Source: SZUA-265 sp966249405
Lineage (GTDB): Bacteria; Myxococcota_A; Polyangia; Polyangiales; Polyangiaceae
Length of the DNA stretch: 64,000 nucleotides
Assembly: GCA_966249405.1 (NCBI GenBank)
Contig: CBINDO010000006.1
Location: forward strand, 7,585-71,584
Direction: 5' to 3'
Numbering within the stretch: the first letter of the stretch is position 1; the number at the start of each line of letters is the position of its first letter. The notes below the pieces were generated by a model that saw only the letters and a program-made list of their open reading frames with translations, ran no database searches and was not told the DNA's origin. Shown piece by piece: positions 1 through 9,238 of this stretch. Position numbers and translations under genes: made by a program.

Positions 1-900
1 AACCTGCATGGTGAGACGGAGCTTGCCGCCGTTCATCAACATCAGCTTCTGAGTGGGGTGAACCTGGCGCATGCGGACGTACTCCGCAGCCGGCGCGTCG
101 AACTCGATGACGACCTTGTAGCGCTCTGCGCCTTTCCAAATTCCGAACTCCCCTTGGAAGTAGTCGTCGATCTTGAAGTCTTCGGGGAGCTCGAAGCGTT
201 CCGTGCTGGCAGCCTGCGTATCGCGCATCCGATCGAGCAGGAAGGTCCGAACCTCCCCGCGCTCCACGTGGTAACCCACGCAGTAAACCGAATCGCGATG
301 CAGCACCATGGCGTAGGGGTGAATCGTGATTTGCTCTTCGGTGCCTTTGCTGGCGCTCTTGTACATCAAGCTCAGCGGTCGCAGGTCGCTCACGGCCTGG
401 AACAGATCGTCGAGCTCCTCGGTTTTTTCGCCGTAGTTCTTGGGCGCGAACGGCAAATACAAGAAGCGGTCTTCCAACCGCGCGTCCGCCAAACCGGTGT
501 TGGGGCCGCGACCGGGCCGCTGGGCGAGTCCGAGCAACTTGTCGGTCGCTAGCTCGATTTCGTCGTAGAGCGCCGAGCCGCGCATCGGTTCGAAGATGCG
601 TCGCGCAGCGAGCAGCGCGTATGCCTGAGTGCGCCGCAGCTCCAGTTTGCGGGGCAGGTCGCTGCCGCGGATCTTCCAGCGGCGCGTGCCGCCGGGCTTG
701 TCCTCACTCGACTCGAGGTCGTACTCGCGCTCCAGCTCGCGAAGGTAGCGGCGCATCGTCCGCGGCGTGACGTCGAGGGAGTCTGCCAGTTCGTACAGCG
801 TCATCCCCTTGGGGTGCCGGGTCAGAAGCTCGCGCAGGCGGTCCATCCGCCGGTGTTGAGTGAAGCGGCCCAGGGGGCGTCCCAGTACTTGTTCTTCCAT
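1..900 (-). CDS. WYL-domain transcriptional regulator (C-terminus beyond window)
   Basis: A cytoplasmic DNA-binding regulator. The reading frame runs leftward from ATG at 900 and is still open at base 1, so at least 300 residues are present and the C-terminus is missing. Residues about 15-70 form a winged helix-turn-helix (ELADSLDVTPRTMRRYLREL). Residues about 145-225 match the ligand-sensing WYL domain, including the IHPYAMVLHRDSVYCVGY core and a following FLLDRMRD stretch. WYL regulators usually respond to nucleic-acid or nucleotide ligands, but the ligand here is unknown. An in-frame ATG at 906 is an equally possible start, and neither has a clear Shine-Dalgarno. It is divergent from the histidine kinase at 1004, with about 100 bp between them. 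Confidence 0.88.
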   Translation of the reverse strand, partial: MEEQVLGRPLGRFTQHRRMDRLRELLTRHPKGMTLYELADSLDVTPRTMRRYLRELEREYDLESSEDKPGGTRRWKIRGSDLPRKLELRRTQAYALLAARRIFEPMRGSALYDEIELATDKLLGLAQRPGRGPNTGLADARLEDRFLYLPFAPKNYGEKTEELDDLFQAVSDLRPLSLMYKSASKGTEEQITIHPYAMVLHRDSVYCVGYHVERGEVRTFLLDRMRDTQAASTERFELPEDFKIDDYFQGEFGIWKGAERYKVVIEFDAPAAEYVRMRQVHPTQKLMLMNGGKLRLTMQV

Positions 901-1003
901 CGTCATTTGGGGCTCACGGCTGCAAAGATTCGAGGCATGGACGATAGCGGAGCGTCTTTGCTTGTCGACCCTCTATGTTAGGGGGTAAGACAAAAAACGT
1001 CCG

Positions 1004-3022
1004 ATGGATCTACGAGCCCAGACGTCCCTGTTTTGCGGAGCGTTGGCATTGGCCATCGCGCTCAACGTACTTTTGCGCGGCAAACCCGGCAAGGCGCAGT
1101 GGTTGTTCGTGGCCTTCGCGGCCGACGTCGGGTTTTGGTACTTCGCCCAGTGGCTGTATTTCGATGGTCGCGCGCAAGTGTGGGCGCATTTTACCGCGGC
1201 GCTCGTTATCTTGATGCCGCAACTCGCGCTGCACCTGTTCGATGCGATCTTGCCCGATACCGGACGCCGTACGTTGTTCAATGTTGCCCATGGGCTCGCG
1301 GCAGTGTTTTTGGTGCTCGCCGTCTCTTCGCTGCACGAACACGGGCTCGTCCGCGGGGCTGTGCTGCTGTACGTGTTCGGGTTGTTCGCGGCTGGACTGT
1401 GGGCGCTTTATCGACGCGGTGAGTCGTCGGGCTCGAAGGCGACGCAGCGGCGCGTCCGTTTTCTCGTCGTGTTCGGTGCGCTGGCGATCACGTTCAGCCT
1501 CGCGGACTTCTTGTGGTTCGTCGGAGCGCCGCTGCCGCCGGTGGGCGCCGTGCTGGCCACGGTGTTCTTGTTCGTTCTTGCGGAGTCACTCATCCGCGCG
1601 CGACTCGGCGACCTCTACGACATGGCCGTGCGTGCGCTCGTCGCAACCACTTTGGCGTTCAGCATGGCCGGCGTCTTCTACTTGTTCGCGGAGATCCTCG
1701 GTGGCTTCAACGAGATGTACCTGAATGCAGTGCTCGGCGGCACCGTAATTCTGGTGTTGTTCGAGCCGGTGAGGGACAAGATCAATCGCTACGTGCGGCG
1801 CACCTTGTTCCTCGAGCGTCATGACCTCGAGCTTGCGGTGGCGCGCGCCAAAGACCAGCTGTCGCGTTCTTTGAACGTAAATCAGATGGCGCAAGTCGTC
1901 GTCTCGTGCCTCGACAACTCGCGACGCGCCACTACCGTGGCCCTCTACGTCGCGGACTCTGCGCGCATCGACTTCGAGTGGATAGGTGGGTTCGGTGAAT
2001 CGGTTCCAGCAGCCGTCAGCGTGGCGACGGTGAGGCCGGTCGAAGAGGTGCTCAAGCAGACGCGTTCGCTCGACTTCGGCGCGCTTCAACGCCGTTTGGA
2101 CGTCGACGCCAGCGTCGAAGAGCGAGAGAAAGACGAGCGTTTGGTCGCCGTCGGAGCCGCGTTCGGTGGATTGCGTAACGGCGTGTGCGTCGGCGTCTTC
2201 AGCGAAGCTCGCGAGCTCATCGCGCTGCTGCTCGTGCACGACGAACGTGCAACGGACGCTTTCTCGAGCGACGACTTGGCGCTGCTCGAGGCCTTGGCGC
2301 TGCATATCGGCCTGGTGCTCGAGAACACCCGCGAACACCAGCGACTCCAAGAGCGTGAGCGGCTGGCGGCGCTCGGCCAGATGGCAGCGGGCCTGGCGCA
2401 CGAGATCAAGAATCCTCTGGGCTCGATCAAGGGCGCTGCGCAGCTCCTGCAACAGGAACCGTCTCAGCAAGAGTTCTTGGACATCATCGTAGAGGAGGTC
2501 GAGCGACTCGATAGGGTGGTGCGGTCCGTGTTATCCTACGCCAAGACCGACGCCGGCCAGTCCTCCCCCTTGGACGTGAATTCGGTGGTCGAGCGTACCT
2601 GCATGCTCCTGTCCAAGAGTCAGGAACACCAGGTGACGTTCCAGCTCGATTTGTCGGAGGCAGCGCCCTACGCGCTCGGGAACGCCGAGCACCTGCGACA
2701 AATATTGATCAATCTGGTGAACAATGCCGTCGAAGCCAATCAGGGCCGAGGGGTGGTCAGCGTAACGACTCGGCAGGGCCGCCCTGGGTCGGACCCTTTC
2801 GCGGAGGTGATCGTCGCCGATTCGGGACCGGGCCTTTCGGACGAAGCCAAACGTGGACTGTTCGTGCCGTTTTTCACCACCAAGCCACGCGGCACGGGCC
2901 TTGGTCTGGCCGTGAGTCAGCGTTTGGTGACCGCCATGGGGGGGCGCATCGAGGTAAACTCACGACAAGGTTACGGTGCGGCGTTTACGGTACGATTGCC
3001 GGCCGTCCCTGGGCCGATGTAG
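1004..3022 (+). CDS. membrane GAF-domain sensor histidine kinase
   Basis: Inner-membrane sensor kinase of 672 residues. Residues 1-230 hold about seven hydrophobic segments. A GAF-like sensor region lies at about 280-450. The HisKA domain carries the phospho-accepting His466 in AHEIKNPLGS, the NtrB-like H-box. The C-terminal HATPase has an N box (NLVNNAVEAN), a G1 box (DSGPGLSD) and a G2 box (GTGLGLAVS), so all catalytic elements are present. The layout resembles PrsK-type kinases. No response regulator is adjacent, so it is an orphan whose partner lies elsewhere. The ATG at 1004 has no obvious Shine-Dalgarno. The divergent neighbour is the WYL regulator. Confidence 0.9.
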   Translation: MDLRAQTSLFCGALALAIALNVLLRGKPGKAQWLFVAFAADVGFWYFAQWLYFDGRAQVWAHFTAALVILMPQLALHLFDAILPDTGRRTLFNVAHGLAAVFLVLAVSSLHEHGLVRGAVLLYVFGLFAAGLWALYRRGESSGSKATQRRVRFLVVFGALAITFSLADFLWFVGAPLPPVGAVLATVFLFVLAESLIRARLGDLYDMAVRALVATTLAFSMAGVFYLFAEILGGFNEMYLNAVLGGTVILVLFEPVRDKINRYVRRTLFLERHDLELAVARAKDQLSRSLNVNQMAQVVVSCLDNSRRATTVALYVADSARIDFEWIGGFGESVPAAVSVATVRPVEEVLKQTRSLDFGALQRRLDVDASVEEREKDERLVAVGAAFGGLRNGVCVGVFSEARELIALLLVHDERATDAFSSDDLALLEALALHIGLVLENTREHQRLQERERLAALGQMAAGLAHEIKNPLGSIKGAAQLLQQEPSQQEFLDIIVEEVERLDRVVRSVLSYAKTDAGQSSPLDVNSVVERTCMLLSKSQEHQVTFQLDLSEAAPYALGNAEHLRQILINLVNNAVEANQGRGVVSVTTRQGRPGSDPFAEVIVADSGPGLSDEAKRGLFVPFFTTKPRGTGLGLAVSQRLVTAMGGRIEVNSRQGYGAAFTVRLPAVPGPM

Positions 3023-3357
3023 CCAACGGTCCGACTGGAGCATGTCCGAACCACAGGTCGCTTCTCGCCCACGAGCTATCCGATCGGGGTCATTTGCGCA
3101 CTTCGAGGGCAAGTCGGCCTCCAGGTCCTGAGCCGTTGGCCGTATCTATGCCCATGCCCCACGTTCAAAGCCGCGCCCGAATCACGGAACCGCCGCGTAC
3201 CACGGGGTTTTTCGAACACTTAGTTAAGCGACAGGGTGCCCAAGGTTCAGACCGGCTGACGGGGAATTTCGCACCTTTCCCGCGGCTTGACCGCTGCGCG
3301 TTTCGACGAATATTCTACGGTGCCGTGCATTAGCACGGTCCGCGGCAGGCGTTATCG
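3023..3357. other. intergenic region, histidine kinase to FHA gene
   Basis: 335 bases without a convincing gene. A plus-strand open frame at 3094-3333 has no Shine-Dalgarno and no recognisable domain, and I regard it as chance. The right third holds a candidate promoter and a leader hairpin for the FHA gene, listed separately. Confidence 0.6.
3287..3316 (+). promoter_or_regulatory. candidate sigma70-type promoter of the FHA-DUF4388 gene
   Basis: A -35 box TTGACC at 3287-3292 and a -10 box TATTCT at 3311-3316 are separated by 18 bases, placing transcription start near 3323. A small perfect hairpin (CCGTGC, loop ATTA, GCACGG) at 3323-3338 would sit at the very 5' end of the transcript. The gene starts at 3358. 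Confidence 0.5.
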
Positions 3358-4302
3358 ATGGCATTAGCTCTACGTTTCATTTCCGGCAAATACCAGGGCG
3401 GCGAGTTCCCGTTGGAGGAGAACCGCGAGGTGCTCGTGGGGCGCTCCAGTGACTTGGACATGGTGCTGGTCGAGGAGATGGTCTCGCGTAAACACGCGCG
3501 ACTGCAGCTGATTCAAGGTCGCATCGAGATCGAAGACTTGGGTTCTACGAACGGCACGTTCGTCAACGGCGAGCGCATCACTCGCATGTCCGTGGGTGAG
3601 GGCGATCGCATCCTCATCGGCAGCAACATCTTGCGCGTCGTTTCTTTGGACGCAGATGGCGGCAAAGCTCCCGTCAAGCCCAACGCCAACACCGGAAGTA
3701 ACCGGCGCGTGGTCCGTCGTTTCAACGGCGCGGCTCCTGGTGAGACACGCATGAGCGGAAGCCTGGAAGACATTCCGCTCCCCGATCTGCTGCAGTTGTT
3801 CGGCAGTTCGAAGAAAGACGGCATCTTGCTGATCGACAGCGGCATCTCCGTTGGCCGCGTGGTGCTCAAAGGTGGAGTTGTTCACTTTGCGCAGATCGAC
3901 CGCGAGGGCGGCGGGGCGGAACCGCTTCCGCCTCTCAAGGCCGTCTACCGCATGTTGACGTGGGAGACGGGCGTCTTCGAGCTCGATCCGCTGGACGATC
4001 AGGTCTACTCCGAGGTGATCGACCTCTCGGTGCAGGAAGTACTGATGGAGGCCTTCCGTCAGAAGGACGAACTCGCGCAGCTTCACGCGCGTCTGCCTCT
4101 GCTGACCGCCAAGGTGTCCATGATTCGTCCGCTGGAGGCGAAGCTCAGTGACCTCGACGCGGCCGAGCTGGACGTCCTTCAGCTCGCTTACAACCGCGGA
4201 ACTCTAGGCGGCGCGATGGACACGAGCCCGCTCAGCGACCTCGACACCGCAAAGGCGCTCGTCAGGCTCATCGAGCAGGGTTACCTGCAGATCGATCCCT
4301 GA
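3358..4302 (+). CDS. FHA domain protein with C-terminal DUF4388 domain
   Basis: Cytoplasmic signalling protein of 314 residues. An FHA domain at about 22-95 shows the phosphothreonine-binding signature (GRSSDLDMVL, SRKHARL, LGSTNGTFVNG). From residue 132 a DUF4388 (PATAN-like) domain begins with MSGSLEDIPLPDLLQLF and extends to about 250, followed by a helical tail. In deltaproteobacteria such proteins are thought to link Ser/Thr phosphorylation to gliding or two-component pathways. The nearest Ser/Thr kinase in the window is the one at 9.9-12.6 kb, but a partnership is only inference. A strong hairpin terminator follows the stop. Confidence 0.93.
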   Translation: MALALRFISGKYQGGEFPLEENREVLVGRSSDLDMVLVEEMVSRKHARLQLIQGRIEIEDLGSTNGTFVNGERITRMSVGEGDRILIGSNILRVVSLDADGGKAPVKPNANTGSNRRVVRRFNGAAPGETRMSGSLEDIPLPDLLQLFGSSKKDGILLIDSGISVGRVVLKGGVVHFAQIDREGGGAEPLPPLKAVYRMLTWETGVFELDPLDDQVYSEVIDLSVQEVLMEAFRQKDELAQLHARLPLLTAKVSMIRPLEAKLSDLDAAELDVLQLAYNRGTLGGAMDTSPLSDLDTAKALVRLIEQGYLQIDP

Positions 4303-4340
4303 CCAGCGCCCCTCCAGCCTCTTCGGTGTCGGGACGAGTG

Positions 4341-4384
4341 CGGTGAACCGGCGCTCGTGAACGAGCGCCGGTTCACCGGCTTTT
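4341..4384 (+). terminator. intrinsic terminator between convergent genes
   Basis: A perfect 18-bp inverted repeat (4341-4358 against 4361-4378) containing ACCGGCGCTCG and its complement is followed by GCTTTT at 4379-4384. It lies 38 bases after the FHA gene stop and abuts the end of the convergent metalloprotease gene, so it may serve both; the T-run favours the plus strand. Confidence 0.8.
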
Positions 4385-7300
4385 CAGCGGCTATTGAACG
4401 GCCCGTAGCCGACGAGGTTGCTGATTTGAACGGTGGCGTCGAGTTGACCGACGTAGCGGTTGAACTTCGTGTGAGCCGCGTCGACGGTGTCGTCTGCGCG
4501 ACGAATAGGCACGCCCGATTCGTCGCGAGCCAGCTCTGGACGACCAAAGTCGTCGAACATCACGTTGCCTTCTTCGTCCGTCTCCACCTCGTAGACCCCG
4601 AGCAGGAGCTCGTTTGCGGTCTCCAACATGCGGCTACCGATGCCCTTGTCCACGGAGACGCCGAGCACCGTCTCACGTCCAAACCGGCGAGCCACGTACG
4701 TGATCCCCGACTCCGGGTTGGTGAACCGTTGCTGCTCGACCTCGGGGATCTGGAGCTCGGCGCTGATCGATCCCTCCACCCAAATTCTCAGCTTGTTGCT
4801 CAGCTCGAGGTCGCCGTTGAGCCTCCCGTACAGGTGCGAGAACACCATCGTCGGAATCGATTGGTTGTAACCGAAGTTCGGAAACAACTGACGTGCATCC
4901 GCGGGAAGCACCGGCGATGTGGAGAGCAGATCCGGCACGATCACGACCGGCTCACCACTAGAGACCGCAGCGCTCGTTACATACGGAGAGACACTGCCCC
5001 ATTGCCCGGAGAGTAGGCCGCCGAGCAACCGATCGACGGCTTGGGGGACGTCGTTTCTGAAGTTGATGTTCGTTATTCGGTCGTCGAGGTAGATGTCTCG
5101 GCTAAACGAGTTGAATACCGGGCGACCATCGGTCAACGCACGCGCCGCGAGCGCCTTTTCGATCTCGAACCCGGAGCGTTCTGCGTAGTTCTGATAGTCC
5201 CAGGAGCCGCCAGCGTTCGGACCACCGTCGTAAGCTGGCGCCAAGAATCGACCCACGCCAGCGTCCAAGACGAACGTCTCGGCGGCGTTGCTCACGCCGC
5301 GAGTGTTGAGGTCGAAGAAGTTGCCGTTGAGCGTTTGCTGAAAGTACTGCCCAGGTTCGGGCGCCATCAGCACCGAGGCGATGCCGTTGAACATTTCGGT
5401 CTGGGCGATCAGGCCTGGGCGCATCACGTCGTCGCTCGTGCGCCACTCGTTGATGATGTCGCCGAGGCCCGGCACTTGTTCGACGAGTTCGGTGTAGAAC
5501 GCGTTCGTGAACGAGATGCTCCAATGGTACGCACGTAGCCGTTCGTAGAACTGGCGTGCCATGAACGACGGCAAGTTGATATCCGTCCAACCGCGTCGCT
5601 TGGCGCGGAAGTAGGTCAACGGGTAGTTGTAGTCGTTCTTCGCGATCGTCTCCATCGTGACCTCGTAGGCGTCCGCGCCCGAGTCGAACGGATTGACGTG
5701 CATGTACGCGTTCATCATGTCCCCGCCGAATCGATACGGCCAGCGCGCGTTGCCAGCGGCCGCGGTGGCTGCGTCCGGTGCCACGCGCACCTTGGTGCCC
5801 TGGATGTCGGTGGGCAGAGTGGCGCTATTGACGAAGTCGTCCCAATGCGCGTGATCCTTCGGCGGGGGAGCGCACACCTTGCCATGAACGATACGCCACT
5901 CGGCCTTGGCTTTCTCGGCGTCCGTTGCTGCGCGACAGCGCGCTGGGTCGAAGATCTGCAAACGCCGCGCTAGCTCCGTGTAGTGAATGGCGACTGGAAA
6001 CTCGAAATCGACGTTGTATACGGGCCAATCTTCGTTTCGCTGGCCTTCGTTGAGAGACAACATGTCGCCCTGAACGATGGACGTGAGCTGCCGGTTGTCC
6101 ATGGTCTCCAGCACGCGGCCGTACAGCACTTTCATCGCCATTACGTCGTATTGGCCGAGCCCGATGGTCTCGAAGAACCGTGCGTTCTGGTACTCCATCG
6201 TCGAGGTGTGCGCGAAGTAGTTGAGGCCGGGGCGCGGCTCGTCCGCGACGCCCATTTCGTCCGTGGTCAGCGGGTCCAGGTAGCGGGGACCCATGCACGA
6301 ATCTTGGCGGACGTCCGAACCACCACCGCGGACGCTACCGTTGCAGGAAGCTGTCGACGTGCCTTCGTGGGTCCGGAGTTGCCAGTATTGCGGGTCGTAG
6401 TTGGGGGAGTCCCACGAAGAGGTGAAGTTGTGGAGCAACCCCAATGAGTGGCCGATTTCGTGGAGCTGGATCCCCTTGTAAACCTCGACCCACAAGTCTT
6501 CGTAGACCTTGTCTGCGAACTGGGCGCCGTCCAAATCCGGATACTTGGCTCGGTAGAATTGACCGAGACCTCGGATCTCCGGCGTGCCGATGCTCGTGAG
6601 CTTGTCGAGGTAACACACGCCGCGTTGACCCAAGGCCTGCATCAAGCGCTGATCGCCCGAGGCCAACGCGCCGAGGTCGTACGAGCGCAACGGTGACGTC
6701 ATCCCGAGGAGTTCCTGGGAGGATGCGGCGGCGGGGTCGGCGCCGGCCGCATCGAACACCCAGGCGCCGTTGACCATGTTGGCTTCGAACTCCGAACCCA
6801 AGAGCGGCTCTGCGGCAGCCTGGAAGCGCAGCAAGTCTTTCCCTGCTCGAGCCGGATCGGGCGCGAGGTTGGCGCGGAACGTGGCGATCCCTTTGGCCGG
6901 AGCCTGCGCGTCGATCGACGACAAGTCCATCGGGACGGTCTGATGCAAGCGGTCGAGGTCGACCTGTTTCACCCGTTCGTCGATTTGTTCGGAGGTCAGG
7001 GCGTCTTTGGGTGCGTGCCCATCGCGCAGCGCTCGCTCGAACAACGCGGCCGTGGTTCCGCCGGTGATCTCGTCGAGGCCGAGTTCACCCAACGCCACCA
7101 AGATGAGGTCCCGGACGCGGCCCGCGGACTGCGTCGCGCTGCGACCGATGGTCGTGGCAGCCGCACCGACGATCTGTCCCGTCGCGGGATCTCCGCGCCA
7201 CGCTCCGATACCTCCGAACGGCGCTTGAGTGTTGTAGTTCCAGTAGATGAGCATGTTCTTGCGGATGTCACCTTGGCGGAACCGTTCACCCTCTTCGCCG

Positions 7301-8886
7301 CATGCCGGGTCGTCGTAGTCGCGTACCGGGTTGTGGCACAACACGAGCACGTTTCCCGGCTTCTTGGGTGTGGGTAAACCCCAACCGCCGAACTGAACCA
7401 TCTGGATCTTGTCCGCGCCGCTGTCAGCGACGTCGAAGTACTTGGCGTGGCACGCGTCGCGCTCGGCCTGGAGATCGGCATGGGCGGCGGTGCGACGACA
7501 CTCCACCTCTCGCGCCGTGGCCACAGCTTGCTGCAGAGCCTGATTCCAGGTAGCGATGAGCTGCTCGTTGGCTCCTTGTTGCGTGACCTTGCCCTTGCTG
7601 TTGACCTTGTCTTGGAGGTCGTCGGGCATGTCCGGATCGACGTAATACGTGAGCGTCTCCAACTCCCGGTCGCGCACCGGAATGGTGCAGCGATTGCGTA
7701 AGCTACACTGGGCGCCCTGGCTGCCTTCGTAGCCGGTTTGCGCGTTCTCGCATTGGTCTTCGGTGCCGTTGTCGTCGGCGTCCCCGCGGGCCTCGTAGTT
7801 GCAAGGGACCGAACACGTGCGGGATGCCAAACACACCGCACCCGAGCGCCCGGTCACGTCCTCGCAATCGGAGTTCGATTCGCAGCTCCCCACGGTCTGG
7901 TGATTCTGCTTCCAGAGATCGTGCTTGAGCATCAAGCGCTTCACGCCCTCGTCCGTGAACCCGTATTGCGGGTCGTACGTCTCTAGCGGCGCGGTGATGA
8001 TCCCGTGCATGGCGCTGTCGCCGATGCCGCCCGGGTTGCCGATGATGTCCTGCGGCGCTTCGGTGTTCTCGAACGGCTCGAAATCATCATCCGGGTCGGC
8101 CTTGTCGAGGCGCCAGAACGACGTCCGAAGCACGGCCTCCTGCGGATCGCAGGAGTAGATGGCGGAACCTGTGAAGATTCCCATGATCCAACACAGGGGA
8201 AATTCGAAGTTACCCCACTTCGTCATCTCCGGTTCCACCAAGAAGTGCGAAGTCACGTCCATGTAGCCCGCGTCCGGCTCGATCAGCGTCGCGTCTTCCG
8301 ATGTCTCGTCGTTGTCGTAGTAGACGATCGGGGTTACCTTGACGTCGCCGAAGACTTTGCCGAAGAACATCTCCGTCCACACGGGCGTGTTCACCAGATT
8401 CTGCGACCAATCCACGCGAAAATGATCGCGCTCGTTCCACGGGCGGTCGGTCGTGTTCTCTTCTTGAATGTTCAGCTCTTCGCCGGTCGCCGGGTTATAG
8501 GCGTTCCGCAGGTCGAAGTGGCTTTCGATCTTGTAGGCGGCGATCAAGTCGCCGTTGGGTTTGCTGCCTGTACCTCGATCCGAGCCGCCGGTGATCGAAT
8601 ACGCGCGGCGAGCGAACAGCATGTCTTCGGTGACCTCCCAGCGTACGCGTTCGACGCCGCTGGCCGTGCTCACTCCCACCAACTCCTGCGACTCCGAAGC
8701 ATCGACGACGAAGTTTCGCGTCAGGAAGACGGGATTATCGTCGGCGTCTCGCACGTCCCCGATGAAGAACGCCTTGGACAATGCGTTCGGCTGGACCCGG
8801 TTGATGGTGGGTCTTTCTACTGCACAACTGACGGAGGCAAGTGCGCTCAGCGCGACGAACGAGCGGGCGAGATGGCGTGATGACAT
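4384..8886 (-). CDS. very large lipoprotein zinc metalloprotease (metzincin-like)
   Basis: Exported lipoprotein of about 1,500 residues. The ATG at 8886 is preferred over one at 8892 because GAGGAA at 8893-8898 then lies 6 bases upstream. The signal peptide ends in the lipobox ASVSC within the first 25 residues. A metzincin zinc site HEIGHSLGLLH spans residues 809-819 (His809, His813 and His819 as ligands, Glu810 as base). A downstream STMEY segment fits the Met-turn. A Cys-rich insertion near residues 350-420 (SNSDCED, CLASRTCSVPC, CSLRNRC) resembles an EGF-like or disulphide-stapled module. The family is known in myxobacterial genomes but poorly characterised. It is probably an outer-membrane or surface protease; the substrate is unknown. 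It ends 3' at the shared terminator. Confidence 0.85.
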   Translation of the reverse strand: MSSRHLARSFVALSALASVSCAVERPTINRVQPNALSKAFFIGDVRDADDNPVFLTRNFVVDASESQELVGVSTASGVERVRWEVTEDMLFARRAYSITGGSDRGTGSKPNGDLIAAYKIESHFDLRNAYNPATGEELNIQEENTTDRPWNERDHFRVDWSQNLVNTPVWTEMFFGKVFGDVKVTPIVYYDNDETSEDATLIEPDAGYMDVTSHFLVEPEMTKWGNFEFPLCWIMGIFTGSAIYSCDPQEAVLRTSFWRLDKADPDDDFEPFENTEAPQDIIGNPGGIGDSAMHGIITAPLETYDPQYGFTDEGVKRLMLKHDLWKQNHQTVGSCESNSDCEDVTGRSGAVCLASRTCSVPCNYEARGDADDNGTEDQCENAQTGYEGSQGAQCSLRNRCTIPVRDRELETLTYYVDPDMPDDLQDKVNSKGKVTQQGANEQLIATWNQALQQAVATAREVECRRTAAHADLQAERDACHAKYFDVADSGADKIQMVQFGGWGLPTPKKPGNVLVLCHNPVRDYDDPACGEEGERFRQGDIRKNMLIYWNYNTQAPFGGIGAWRGDPATGQIVGAAATTIGRSATQSAGRVRDLILVALGELGLDEITGGTTAALFERALRDGHAPKDALTSEQIDERVKQVDLDRLHQTVPMDLSSIDAQAPAKGIATFRANLAPDPARAGKDLLRFQAAAEPLLGSEFEANMVNGAWVFDAAGADPAAASSQELLGMTSPLRSYDLGALASGDQRLMQALGQRGVCYLDKLTSIGTPEIRGLGQFYRAKYPDLDGAQFADKVYEDLWVEVYKGIQLHEIGHSLGLLHNFTSSWDSPNYDPQYWQLRTHEGTSTASCNGSVRGGGSDVRQDSCMGPRYLDPLTTDEMGVADEPRPGLNYFAHTSTMEYQNARFFETIGLGQYDVMAMKVLYGRVLETMDNRQLTSIVQGDMLSLNEGQRNEDWPVYNVDFEFPVAIHYTELARRLQIFDPARCRAATDAEKAKAEWRIVHGKVCAPPPKDHAHWDDFVNSATLPTDIQGTKVRVAPDAATAAAGNARWPYRFGGDMMNAYMHVNPFDSGADAYEVTMETIAKNDYNYPLTYFRAKRRGWTDINLPSFMARQFYERLRAYHWSISFTNAFYTELVEQVPGLGDIINEWRTSDDVMRPGLIAQTEMFNGIASVLMAPEPGQYFQQTLNGNFFDLNTRGVSNAAETFVLDAGVGRFLAPAYDGGPNAGGSWDYQNYAERSGFEIEKALAARALTDGRPVFNSFSRDIYLDDRITNINFRNDVPQAVDRLLGGLLSGQWGSVSPYVTSAAVSSGEPVVIVPDLLSTSPVLPADARQLFPNFGYNQSIPTMVFSHLYGRLNGDLELSNKLRIWVEGSISAELQIPEVEQQRFTNPESGITYVARRFGRETVLGVSVDKGIGSRMLETANELLLGVYEVETDEEGNVMFDDFGRPELARDESGVPIRRADDTVDAAHTKFNRYVGQLDATVQISNLVGYGPFNSR

Positions 8887-9238
8887 GAACATTCCTCGAG
8901 CGCGCCACGGGGCGCCGGATCAGGGTACGAGGGATCCCAGGCTTTGCCGACCCAATTCAACGTCGGGTTAGCCACACTTCAAGGTTGAAACGAAGTTCGA
9001 ACCCGGTGGGCGAGATGAACGTCCCCTCCCATCCCACAAACACGCTTCCTCCAGGCCCTTGCCCGGGTGTTTCGCCGCGGGCGCTAGAGCAGACATCGAA
9101 ACCGGTCGCGTTGGGCAAAACGCGCGCGAAGCGGGGAAGGCGCCGTTGTTTGGCCGCGGTTCTGGATGTATCTTTCTCGATCGTTCGCCCGTCGTGCCGG
9201 TGGCGTCTCGGGTTTGGCAGAACCGTTCCCAGTGCGAC
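8887..9238. other. intergenic region upstream of the large metalloprotease
   Basis: About 350 bases containing the ribosome binding site and presumably the promoter of the minus-strand protease gene, and lying downstream of the SUKH gene. I see no convincing gene, hairpin terminator or RNA; short open frames on the plus strand lack start signals. Confidence 0.5.

Noticed and set aside
3190..3215. GC-rich sequence followed by TTTTT, tested as a terminator for the histidine kinase gene.
   Set aside because: The stem has only three good pairs before a mismatch; too weak to call.
8980..9020. A GTTCGAAC segment that looks like a minus-strand tRNA T-arm.
   Set aside because: The arms do not pair and no cloverleaf can be built.
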